Source of the DNA: Gammaproteobacteria bacterium
GTDB lineage: Bacteria; Pseudomonadota; Gammaproteobacteria; GRL18
NCBI GenBank assembly: GCA_027012135.1
Contig: JALUZF010000244.1
Coordinates: 1 to 52,930, forward strand
Direction of reading: 5' to 3'
Length of the DNA: 52,930 nt
The notes under the pieces are model-generated. The model was not told where the DNA came from. It saw nothing but the letters and a program-made list of their open reading frames with translations, and did not search any database. Both the position numbers and the translations under genes were made by a program. Shown piece after piece: positions 25,106 through 33,286 of the stretch; positions within the stretch are counted from its first letter, which is position 1, and each line of letters begins with the position of its first letter.

Positions 25106-26107
25106 ATGAACACTGAAATAGCAGGCAATACCCGGACAGTTACTGAACTACCCGCTGAAATTGCCGTTAACAGAGATGAGCTGATTAATTTACGGGCAGG
25201 CGCACGGGGCCTGACACTCAAGCCCCGTCAAAGCCGCGGCTCCGTATTATCAGGGCAGCATCAGTCCCGGTTTCGCGGTCGGGGTATGGACTATCTTGAA
25301 TCCCGCCACTATCAGCCAGGAGATGATGTACGCAATTTTGACTGGCGTGTTACCGCCCGAACCAGTCAGCCGCATATCAAGCTCTATGTGGAAGAACGGG
25401 AAAAGCCGGTAGTGATACTGACGGATCTGTCCGCCAGCATGTCTATGGCCAGTCAGGGTGCCTTCAAGTCCGTAATAGCCGCCCGGGTAACGGCACTACT
25501 TGGCTGGGTCGCAGTTGCCCAGGGCGACCGTGTCGGCGGCCTGGTATATCGCAGTCCGGAGGAACATATTGAACAGAAGCCCCAGGGCGGACGGCGCGGT
25601 ATTCTGCGCTTTATTGATGCACTAACCCGGCTGGGACAGCCGCATACAGACTTTGACGCTGAGCATGCCGGCCTGCCCGTTAATATCCTTGAACGCGTCA
25701 CCCATATGACAAGACCCGGCTCTCAGTTAATTATTATCAGTGATTTTTATTATCTCAATGCACAAAGCCGTGAATATCTGCAGAAACTGCAGCAGCACAA
25801 TAATGTGCTTGCCATACAGATTGTCGATCCACTGGAACTGTCCGCACCACCCACCGGTGAATACGGCATCAGTGACGGTGTACACAGCTGGCGCATGAAC
25901 CTGGACAGCAGCCGGCAGCAACAGCGCCTGGAACGAGTTTTAAGCACTCGTCAACAGCAAATAGACGCTTTATTCTCAGAACTGGGTATTCCCATGCTGC
26001 AGATCCAGACAGCTGATGATGTCAAAACAGTACTGCATCATGAACTGACCCGAAAGCCCACCAGTTATATGGGTAATATATTAATGCAGGGAGAAGCCTC
26101 CGTATGA
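25106..26107 (+). CDS. DUF58 domain protein
   Basis: A 333-residue cytoplasmic protein of the DUF58 family, which always travels with MoxR. The signature GMDYLESRHYQPGDDVRNFD (about 62-81) precedes a VWA-like core with a MIDAS-type DLSASM (about 113-118). Its stop overlaps the next start by 4 bp (ATGA), indicating translational coupling. It probably acts with MoxR; the exact role is unknown. Confidence 0.92.
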   Translation: MNTEIAGNTRTVTELPAEIAVNRDELINLRAGARGLTLKPRQSRGSVLSGQHQSRFRGRGMDYLESRHYQPGDDVRNFDWRVTARTSQPHIKLYVEEREKPVVILTDLSASMSMASQGAFKSVIAARVTALLGWVAVAQGDRVGGLVYRSPEEHIEQKPQGGRRGILRFIDALTRLGQPHTDFDAEHAGLPVNILERVTHMTRPGSQLIIISDFYYLNAQSREYLQKLQQHNNVLAIQIVDPLELSAPPTGEYGISDGVHSWRMNLDSSRQQQRLERVLSTRQQQIDALFSELGIPMLQIQTADDVKTVLHHELTRKPTSYMGNILMQGEASV

Positions 26108-26607
26108 ATCCAGTCACTCAAACTCCGCTTAACAGCTCTGCCGCTAACCCACTACAGGGACTGCATGATATACACCTGCCGGCCAGCCCGGAACTATGGC
26201 CGCTGGCACCCGGCTGGTGGATTGTACTGGGCATCAGCAGCCTGGCGGCTATTTTTATTGCCTTCTGGTGGTGGCGTAAACGTCGTTGGCAGCAATTTAT
26301 TATGACTCAGATTGAAGCGGTTCTTAAGCAGCCAGACAGCACTCTTAGTCAGCAACTGGCAGGCCTCAGTGCTATTTTGCGCCGGGTGGCGTTAAAACGC
26401 TACCCCCGTGAGCAGGTTGCCGCATTACACGGTCAGCAATGGCTGGATTTTTTACAGCAAACCAGTCACCACAAACACTTTAATAAAAGTCTGTTAAAAC
26501 CGCTGGCAGAAGATATTTACCAGCACCAGCCTGACAGCCGTTTATTAACCAGAGACGATCCCATGGTGCAATTAATTATCCAGTGGATTCAGGAGAATCT
26601 GTCATGA
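26104..26607 (+). CDS. DUF4381 domain protein
   Basis: A 167-residue protein with one membrane segment (about 36-55, WWIVLGISSLAAIFIAFWWW), a basic stop (RKRRW) and a short cytoplasmic helical region with SAILRRVALKRYPREQVAAL. DUF4381 is a regular member of MoxR/VWA operons. It overlaps both neighbours by 4 bp. Function unknown, probably a membrane scaffold. Confidence 0.88.
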   Translation: MNPVTQTPLNSSAANPLQGLHDIHLPASPELWPLAPGWWIVLGISSLAAIFIAFWWWRKRRWQQFIMTQIEAVLKQPDSTLSQQLAGLSAILRRVALKRYPREQVAALHGQQWLDFLQQTSHHKHFNKSLLKPLAEDIYQHQPDSRLLTRDDPMVQLIIQWIQENLS

Positions 26608-27635
26608 ACATACACTTTTTATGGCCCCTGGTCTTTATTGCCCTGCCACTGCCGTTACTGATTTACTGGCTGATGCCTCGGGCCGAAGACAGTACTCCCC
26701 AGGCCATCAGAATGCCCATGTATGTGCATTTAAGAACCCAGCTGGGCAGCCGGGCTCAGGCTAACGTTAAAAGTCGCTGGCGCATCTGGATGGCTATTTT
26801 AATCTGGCTGTTACTGGTTATTGCAGCCGCCCGGCCACAAACGATTGGTGCCCCTGTGGCCTTACCCATGCATGGCCGTAATTTAATGCTGGCCGTTGAT
26901 ATTTCAGGCAGTATGCAGACTCAGGATATGCAGATTGGAAACCAGCTGGTTTCCCGTTTAACAGCCGTCAAGGCCGTTGCCGGTAATTTTATTGAACGCC
27001 GCGCCGGTGATCGGCTGGGACTTATTCTGTTTGGTGAACAGGCCTATCTTCAGGCTCCTTTAAGTTTTGATCGCAAAACTGTAAAAACCCTGCTTAATGA
27101 AGCCGTTATCGGTCTTGCCGGAAACAAAACAGCCATTGGCGATGCAATAGCCCTGGCAGTAAAACGACTGCGCAAACAACCCGAAGGTAATCGGGTATTA
27201 ATACTATTAACCGATGGTGCCAATACTGCAGGTAATATTGCCCCGCTTAAGGCAGCCGAACTGGCGCAAAAGGAAGGTATCCGAATTTATACCATTGGGG
27301 TAGGTGCCGATCAGTATGCCAGCAGCTTTTTTGGACAGAGCATAAACCTGGGCAGTGATCTGGATGAAGCCACATTAAAACAGGTAGCCCGCATCACCGG
27401 TGGTGAATATTATCGTGCCCGTGATTTAACAGCTCTGCAGGCCATCTATAAAAAACTGGATAAACTGGAACCACGAGCCAAAGATACCGTGTATTTTCAG
27501 GACGTGCATGAGTGGTATGCCTGGCCCCTGGGTATCGCTCTAATACTTTCAATGTTAAGCGGCCTGTTTATCAGTGGAGCGTTAAGTTCATTGCACACCG
27601 TATCAGCTCAGAGAGAGAAACATTATGTCAGTTAA
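26604..27635 (+). CDS. batA: BatA-like VWA membrane protein
   Basis: A 343-residue protein with membrane segments near the N-terminus (two, within about 1-75) and at the C-terminus (about 308-328) enclosing a VWA domain. The MIDAS motif is intact (AVDISGSM), with the later Thr/Asp positions in GNKTAIGDAI and LLTDGANT. I chose the ATG at 26604, with AGGAG 8 bp upstream, overlapping the previous stop; an in-frame GTG at 26583 is less likely. Bat proteins are tied to aerotolerance and envelope stress in Bacteroides and Leptospira. It overlaps batB by 11 bp. Confidence 0.92.
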   Translation: MNIHFLWPLVFIALPLPLLIYWLMPRAEDSTPQAIRMPMYVHLRTQLGSRAQANVKSRWRIWMAILIWLLLVIAAARPQTIGAPVALPMHGRNLMLAVDISGSMQTQDMQIGNQLVSRLTAVKAVAGNFIERRAGDRLGLILFGEQAYLQAPLSFDRKTVKTLLNEAVIGLAGNKTAIGDAIALAVKRLRKQPEGNRVLILLTDGANTAGNIAPLKAAELAQKEGIRIYTIGVGADQYASSFFGQSINLGSDLDEATLKQVARITGGEYYRARDLTALQAIYKKLDKLEPRAKDTVYFQDVHEWYAWPLGIALILSMLSGLFISGALSSLHTVSAQREKHYVS

Positions 27636-29529
27636 TATTATTAAACAGTTCCATTTTATTGATCCTCAGTGGCTGTGGGCTCTGATTCCTGCAGTGCTGC
27701 TTCTCGGCCTGATCCTTAAATACCATAGCAGCAGTCAGTCGGCCTGGAAAAATGTTATTGATGCAAAATTTTTACCCTATTTACTGGTTAAACAGGGAGC
27801 CTCCAGGCGTTCCACAGTGCCGCTGATTCTGCTTGCAGCAGGCTGGATAGCGGCCGTGCTGGCACTGGCCAACCCCAGCTGGAAAAGCCTGCCCCAACCA
27901 GTCTACCAGCAGCCTGAAGCCCAGGTTATTGTCTTTAATCTTTCCAGCAGTATGTTAAGTCGGGATGTTAAACCTTCACGGCTGGTACAGGCACGTTTTA
28001 AAATTGAGGATCTTCTGCGTCGCAGTCAGGGCAAACAGACCGGCCTGATTGCTTATGCCGGTGATGCCTTTACTGTCACGCCGCTGACCGATGATATTGC
28101 CACCATCAAGTCACAGCTGAGAGTCCTGGAACCCTCCCTGATGCCTGTTGACGGTAATCGTACTGACCTTGCCCTGGCACAGGCAGGACACTTATTGCAG
28201 CAGGCAGGATTTAAACAGGGCAATATTATTCTGGTCACCGACAGCGCGGGTAATAAAGCCAGCATCAGCAAGGCTCAGAGCAATGCCAGACAACTGGCAA
28301 AAAACGGTTATCAGATTTCTGTTCTGAGTATTGGCAATGAAGACAGCAATAAAACAGCCAGAGCGGCATTGCAGAGCATTGCCAGGGAAGGTCACGGCAT
28401 CTATGCTCCCTTTACCGGTAATCAGCAGGATGTTAAAGCCGTAGTAAATGCCGCTCAACATTCAACCAGTCAAGTTTACCAGAACAAAAAAAACAACAAA
28501 CAGGCTAATCGTCCCGTTGAGGAAGGCCCCTGGCTGGCCTTATTACTATTACCCCTGGCATCACTGGCTTTTCGTCACGGCTGGTTACTGGTTTTTCCAG
28601 TATTACTGGTTGGACAGTTGTTAACACCCCAGCAGGCAATGGCATTTAGCTGGGATGATTTATGGCAACGTCCCGATCAACAGGCCGCAGAAGCCTTTAA
28701 CAAAAAAGATTATCAGAAAGCCGCTCATATAGCACCGGACAGACTGATGCAGGGTTCAGCTCTATATCGTGCCGGTCAATATAAAAAGGCTGCAGAATCC
28801 TTTAGCAAAAACAGTGATGCACAATCAGCATACAACCTGGGTAATGCCCTGGCACATACCGGCGACTACAAACAGGCCATTGAGGCATACGATAAGGCAC
28901 TTAAACAGCAGCCTGATATGCAGGATGCTATTGCCAACCGTAAGCTGGTTGCTGAACTTTTAAAGCAGCAGCAAAAGAAACAACAACAGAAAAAAAATAA
29001 TCAGGGCAAAAATCAGCAGAATAAGAAAGGCGGAAATAAGAACAACAAAAAGAATAATGGCAACAATAATAAATCAGGAAATAACAGTAATAAAAACAAT
29101 AATGATAAGGGCAATAAAGCTCAGAAACAGAATCATAAGAAGGGAAAATCCTCTTCAGATAAAACTAACAACCAGTCCGGCAAACAGGACAAAAAATCGG
29201 CCAATAAAAAGCAAAAAACAGGTTCATCTTCTCAGCAGGCGAAAAAAGGTCAGCAGCAGAAGCCTGATTTTAATAAAGCAGGTTCAAAAAAAGAGCAGAA
29301 AAAGGCCAATGATGCCGTTAAAAAGGCTGCCCAAAAAGCCGCTCAAAAACAGGCCGGTAAAAATAATGCCGAAAAAAATAACCCCGCACAGGCTAATTTA
29401 AAACAGGACAAATTAAGTCCCGAGGAACGCGAGTCTGTTGAAAACTGGCTGCGTCGGGTGCCAGATGATCCCGGTGGCTTATTAAGGCGTAAATTCCTGT
29501 ACCAGTACCAACAACGTCAGCAATACTAA
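27625..29529 (+). CDS. batB: BatB/BatC-like fusion: VWA and TPR domains with a low-complexity tail
   Basis: A 634-residue protein. Two N-terminal membrane segments (about 15-31 and 64-82) precede a VWA domain. The first MIDAS residue is replaced: the motif reads FNLSSSM, with N105 where Asp is usual. Another membrane segment pair lies near 300-330. TPR repeats (about 355-440, YNLGNALAHTGDYKQAIEAY) correspond to BatC. The region from about 450 to 600 is very rich in K, N and Q, followed by a conserved end (SPEERESVENWLRRVPDDPG). BatB and BatC are separate genes in some species; this fusion is common in proteobacteria. Confidence 0.9.
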   Translation: MSVNIIKQFHFIDPQWLWALIPAVLLLGLILKYHSSSQSAWKNVIDAKFLPYLLVKQGASRRSTVPLILLAAGWIAAVLALANPSWKSLPQPVYQQPEAQVIVFNLSSSMLSRDVKPSRLVQARFKIEDLLRRSQGKQTGLIAYAGDAFTVTPLTDDIATIKSQLRVLEPSLMPVDGNRTDLALAQAGHLLQQAGFKQGNIILVTDSAGNKASISKAQSNARQLAKNGYQISVLSIGNEDSNKTARAALQSIAREGHGIYAPFTGNQQDVKAVVNAAQHSTSQVYQNKKNNKQANRPVEEGPWLALLLLPLASLAFRHGWLLVFPVLLVGQLLTPQQAMAFSWDDLWQRPDQQAAEAFNKKDYQKAAHIAPDRLMQGSALYRAGQYKKAAESFSKNSDAQSAYNLGNALAHTGDYKQAIEAYDKALKQQPDMQDAIANRKLVAELLKQQQKKQQQKKNNQGKNQQNKKGGNKNNKKNNGNNNKSGNNSNKNNNDKGNKAQKQNHKKGKSSSDKTNNQSGKQDKKSANKKQKTGSSSQQAKKGQQQKPDFNKAGSKKEQKKANDAVKKAAQKAAQKQAGKNNAEKNNPAQANLKQDKLSPEERESVENWLRRVPDDPGGLLRRKFLYQYQQRQQY

Positions 29530-29547
29530 TTTCTTAGGAGTAACACC

Positions 29548-31482
29548 ATGTCGACCAAACCTTTTTTTATAAACTCTGTTCGACCAGCACCTGCAGCCCC
29601 CGGCATGGCCTTTTTTGCTATGCTGTTAATGGCTCTGCTGTTTGTTTCAGATAACGTACTGGCTGCAACAGTCTCAGCACGTCTGGATCGCAGTACCATT
29701 ACCCTGGGTGAAACGGCCACCCTGACTATTGATGTCTCAGGTACAGGCAGTATTCAGCCCGATCTCCGTTCCTTAAAAAAGGATTTTGACATTGTCAATA
29801 CCGGCACCAGCACTCAGATTCAGATCATTAACGGTCATCGCTCCGAGCACAGAGAATTAAATATCAGCCTGCAGGCTCATAAACCCGGACAACTGACCAT
29901 TCCAGCCATCCATATTGGTAAACAGCAAACACGGCCGCTTAAACTGACTGTTAAAGATATTCCTGCCGTTAGCCAGTCTGCCTATGGAAAATCTGTCTGG
30001 ATTGAAATGGACTCGCCCATGAAAAAAGACAACCGGGATATTATGGTACAACAGGAAGTACCGGTAACTGTGAAACTGTTTACCTCATTACCCCTTACAG
30101 ATGTCAGCCTGAGTGCTCCCTCTGCAGAGCATACCATTGTCGAAAAACTCGGTGATGATATACAGTATGACACCCAGCGAAACGGCAAACACTATCAGGT
30201 TGTCGAACAGCATTATGTGTTATTCCCTGAACAGGCCGGAGATCTGGTGGTAAAGCCCGTGGTATTACGTGCTCTGACACCGGACGATAGCCAACGTCAA
30301 AAACGTTCAGGCACTAATCCCTTCAATAGCGGCTTTGGTGATCCATTTGATGATCCGTTCTTCAAAAATGCTTTTGGCGGCAACTCCCGTATACAGCAAA
30401 TGCTGCAGCGCAGCCGAATGATGCTGGGCGGCTCACAGGGTAAAACCATTACCCTGCGCAGCAATGGGATACGATTTGACGTTGAGCATATCCCTGAAGA
30501 AGCCAGAGGACAGTCATGGCTGCCCGCACGTAAAGTTAGCTTAAGCAGTTCCTGGCAAAAGAATCCGCCAGCTCTGGTTACGGGTGAACCCGCTACCTTA
30601 ACTATTACAGTAAAAGCCGATGGTTTAACCGGCACTCAGATCCCAACTCTGAAAATTCCGGAAAATGGTACTCACTACAGTGTCTATGCAGAGCCAGCAG
30701 AAATGAAAAGCCTGACTGATGGGGAACACGCCATTGGTATCAGTAAACAGACCTTTACCATTATTCCGGAACAGGCAGGAGCTATGAATCTTCCGGAAAT
30801 AAAACTGCCCTGGTGGAATACCCAGACCAGACAGTTACAGTGGGCCAGATTACCCAGTCTGAAACTTAACGTTAAGCAGGGGATTGCCAGCAACTCCCCC
30901 CAGCAACCCCTTACACCGGATAATTCTGGAAATACGCCTTTGCCTGATGAAAGCATCAGTAATACAACGCCATCAGCTGCCATCCAGACTCAGTTAATGC
31001 AGTTTATAACTGAAAACAGGGAAATGTTCTGGGGATTTGTCACTATCCTGATTCTGGTGAGTATTGCCTTTTTCCGTTATAGCAAACAGGTTAGCCGTAA
31101 CACGGCTGTCATTAATGAGCAAAAAACACCCGCCAGAGAACAGCAAAAAATTGATACTCATAAACTAAAACTGATGTTACAGAAGGCCATTACAGCCTGT
31201 GAAAATGACAATGCTCAACAGACTGCCAGTGCGCTACTGCAGTGGGCAAAACTGGCCTGGCCGGATCTGTCACCGGTATCCTTAATCGATATTGCCGATA
31301 ATATTGTGGCGGGTGCTGACAATATTCGTCAGTTACATCAATACCTGTATCAGCCCTCTGATCCGGACAGCCGCTGGCATGATCCACAGCTGGCGGAGTT
31401 ACTGCACAAAGGATTACAACGTAAAACAGTCCAGACTCAGGGAGATGATATAAATACCTTGCCTCCCCTCTATCCGGCTTAA
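29548..31482 (+). CDS. batD: BatD family protein
   Basis: A 644-residue envelope protein. The N-terminal signal or anchor (about 12-40) is followed by beta-sandwich repeats typical of BatD (VSARLDRSTITLGETATLTI; VQQEVPVTVKLFTSLPL; LKIPENGTHYSVYAEPAEMK). One membrane segment lies near residues 492-510 (FWGFVTILILVSIAFF), with a cytoplasmic helical tail. AGGAG precedes the start. It closes the moxR-bat operon; a strong hairpin follows the stop. Confidence 0.9.
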   Translation: MSTKPFFINSVRPAPAAPGMAFFAMLLMALLFVSDNVLAATVSARLDRSTITLGETATLTIDVSGTGSIQPDLRSLKKDFDIVNTGTSTQIQIINGHRSEHRELNISLQAHKPGQLTIPAIHIGKQQTRPLKLTVKDIPAVSQSAYGKSVWIEMDSPMKKDNRDIMVQQEVPVTVKLFTSLPLTDVSLSAPSAEHTIVEKLGDDIQYDTQRNGKHYQVVEQHYVLFPEQAGDLVVKPVVLRALTPDDSQRQKRSGTNPFNSGFGDPFDDPFFKNAFGGNSRIQQMLQRSRMMLGGSQGKTITLRSNGIRFDVEHIPEEARGQSWLPARKVSLSSSWQKNPPALVTGEPATLTITVKADGLTGTQIPTLKIPENGTHYSVYAEPAEMKSLTDGEHAIGISKQTFTIIPEQAGAMNLPEIKLPWWNTQTRQLQWARLPSLKLNVKQGIASNSPQQPLTPDNSGNTPLPDESISNTTPSAAIQTQLMQFITENREMFWGFVTILILVSIAFFRYSKQVSRNTAVINEQKTPAREQQKIDTHKLKLMLQKAITACENDNAQQTASALLQWAKLAWPDLSPVSLIDIADNIVAGADNIRQLHQYLYQPSDPDSRWHDPQLAELLHKGLQRKTVQTQGDDINTLPPLYPA

Positions 31483-31507
31483 TTCATTGACAGAAAGTCT
31501 CCCTCTG

Positions 31508-31536
31508 TTTTCCCTCTCACTCCAGGAGAGGGAAAA
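31508..31536. terminator. Bidirectional terminator between batD and the rhodanese gene
   Basis: TTTTCCCTCTC-N7-GAGAGGGAAAA is a perfect 11-bp stem with T-runs usable from either side, placed between convergent genes. Confidence 0.8.
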
Positions 31537-31549
31537 CTCATATCCCGCA

Positions 31550-32020
31550 CTATTTTTTCCCCAGCTGTTCCGGCGTAACCACACTGTCAAAATACTTATC
31601 TGCCGTTTCAAGAGGCACTATATTACCATTGGAAAACACCAGCGGCAGCTCATAATCGTTCCAGCCTCTTAATCCCGTTTTTAATGAATAAACATGCTTA
31701 TACGCCATCTGCTGCATGGTATAAGCTGCCAGAATACTGCGATTTCCCGAACGGCAGATTAAAACAATATTTCTATCCCTGGCTTCCACTACTTCCGGTT
31801 CGGTTTCTTCATAGCCGTAATCACAGGCGACTTCTAAAATCCCTCTGGGTACATTTAATGATCCCTCAATCTGCATAACCTGATATTCCGATGGACAACG
31901 GACATCAACAAACAGAAATTCCTTACCCTGCTCCTGCTGTTCAATCACTTCCCATGGAAATAATTCGTTAACCAGTGGTGCGACTTTAGCAACCATGGTT
32001 TTATAAGTTTCTCTGTGCAT
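31550..32020 (-). CDS. Rhodanese-like domain protein
   Basis: A 156-residue single-domain rhodanese, a sulfurtransferase fold. FLFVDVRCPSEYQVMQIEGS is the substrate-side motif, and the active-site loop is CRSGNRS with the catalytic Cys near residue 96. There is no signal peptide, so it is cytoplasmic. Its ATG shares a base with the stop of the alpha/beta hydrolase gene (TAATG), so the two are translationally coupled. The sulfur substrate is unknown. Confidence 0.92.
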   Translation of the reverse strand: MHRETYKTMVAKVAPLVNELFPWEVIEQQEQGKEFLFVDVRCPSEYQVMQIEGSLNVPRGILEVACDYGYEETEPEVVEARDRNIVLICRSGNRSILAAYTMQQMAYKHVYSLKTGLRGWNDYELPLVFSNGNIVPLETADKYFDSVVTPEQLGKK

Positions 32021-32919
32021 TATTCTACTCTCACTGCTTTAAGAAATTCTGTTAACAAACCACCGTGACTTTTAAGCCGGTTTATCAGCTTATGTCCGGC
32101 ACCCTTGATAATAAGCAACTGTGACTCCTGATTATTATTATGAATTCGATAAGCATCGGTTACCGGAATAGTCCTGTCATCTTTTCCATGCACCAGCAAA
32201 ACAGGCACTGTAATTTTTTTAATGGTATTTTCCGGTGCTATTTCATCAAACTTATGTCCAATTAGCCATTGCACATAAGCCAGAAAGAAATTTGTCATCA
32301 GATCGGGCAAGTGGTATTTCTTAAAATAACGACTCATTACCTGCTCAGGATTTGCGAAGGCCGCCAGACTGATAACCGCAGCAATATCGCTTCTTAATGA
32401 TGCAGCATACAGGGCTGCACCAGCCCCAACCGAATGTCCCAGTAAAATAATTTTACCCTTATAAGCCAGTTTATTACGCGCAAAATCAGCTACCGCCTGA
32501 ATATCTTCAGTAAATCGGGGCAGGGCAGCATAACTGTCATTATCGCTATTGCCATGACATCTTGCATCAAATAAAATTACATGACAGTCAACCTGATTAA
32601 ACAACTCAGCAACCGGCAGCATCAACTCCGCATTACTTCCCCAGCCATGCACCATAATCACTAACGGTGTTGAGTGTTCCAGATGATGCGAGAAACGCTC
32701 TGTAAGTGCCTGCATCTGATTTTGTGCTGTTATTTTTGCAGGAATAAGCCAGGCAAATAATTGTTTATTTTTCTGAGTACTGATACTTAGTTGCTGATAT
32801 TTCATCCCTCTGTTTAATGGGGTTTTATGCTCCTGCATACGTGGCGGAATAAAACTGATATGCAGCATAAGTATCATTAAAGCAATAACAACAGGGGGTA
32901 TTAAAATGATATATAACAC
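32020..32919 (-). CDS. Alpha/beta hydrolase, membrane-anchored
   Basis: A 299-residue alpha/beta hydrolase with an N-terminal membrane anchor (about 3-21). The oxyanion region is VMVHGWGSNAE, the nucleophile elbow GHSVGAGAALY, and the acid/His positions lie in LVHGKDDRTIP and GAGHKL. The family includes esterases and peptidases; the substrate cannot be told from sequence. The active site could face the cytoplasm or periplasm depending on anchor orientation. It is first in a two-gene unit with the rhodanese. Confidence 0.88.
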   Translation of the reverse strand: MLYIILIPPVVIALMILMLHISFIPPRMQEHKTPLNRGMKYQQLSISTQKNKQLFAWLIPAKITAQNQMQALTERFSHHLEHSTPLVIMVHGWGSNAELMLPVAELFNQVDCHVILFDARCHGNSDNDSYAALPRFTEDIQAVADFARNKLAYKGKIILLGHSVGAGAALYAASLRSDIAAVISLAAFANPEQVMSRYFKKYHLPDLMTNFFLAYVQWLIGHKFDEIAPENTIKKITVPVLLVHGKDDRTIPVTDAYRIHNNNQESQLLIIKGAGHKLINRLKSHGGLLTEFLKAVRVE

Positions 32920-32979
32920 GTTTTATCCAGAAGTAATAATTATTGTATTTTATGCAGGATAGAACAGAATCTATGTTTT

Positions 32980-33000
32980 ATCAGTGATAATATCACTGAT
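32980..33000. promoter_or_regulatory. Palindrome upstream of the alpha/beta hydrolase
   Basis: ATCAGTGAT-AAT-ATCACTGAT is a perfect 9-bp inverted repeat 60 bp before the hydrolase start on the minus strand. An operator is likely, or the edge of the adjacent repeat element. Confidence 0.4.
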
Positions 33001-33010
33001 ATTAGTATTA

Positions 33011-33166
33011 TTGTAACTACTCAGTATAATTTAAAGTAACATAGAGTGAATAGCTGCAGGTACTGGATTCACAGGGTTTTGAAAACATGGATGTTTTTGC
33101 AATCACTGGGATAAGAACTTTTTACAAAACAAGTTTTGAAAGGTTCTTAACCGATACATCGAATAT
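33011..33166 (+). repeat. Partial or longer copy of the palindromic element
   Basis: 33011-33085 matches 42451-42525 with few changes (TTGTAAC, TCAGTATA, CTGCAGGTACTGGATT, ACAGGGTTTTGAAAA). The match resumes at 33135-33160 (TTTTGAAAGGTTCTTAACCG and ATACAT). The 50-odd bases between are absent from the other copy and are bounded by TTTTGAAA direct repeats. The right inverted end seen at 42597-42614 is missing here. Confidence 0.75.
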
Positions 33167-33248
33167 AAACAGAGAGAGCCTCGATGAGGATTTCATCGAG
33201 GAACTTGTTATTGACTGGAAAGAGGGCTTGAATCGTCTATCCAATTGA
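33087..33248 (+). CDS. Short ORF within the repeat element, unknown
   Basis: A 53-codon frame from ATG 33087 to TGA 33248. The protein is acidic and looks real in composition (starts MDVFAITGIRTFYKTSFERF, ends DWKEGLNRLSN). The frame is open upstream to 33054, adding LQVLDSQGFEN, and the other copy encodes nearly the same upstream residues (LQVLDLQGFEK) before a stop. A hairpin lies inside it (33179-33201, CCTCGATGA-N5-TCATCGAGG). It may be the remnant of a gene carried by the element. No family recognised. Confidence 0.35.
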   Translation: MDVFAITGIRTFYKTSFERFLTDTSNINRESLDEDFIEELVIDWKEGLNRLSN

Positions 33249-33286
33249 AACACAATTTTAAATCATATTATTTGCTTTAATTAAGA

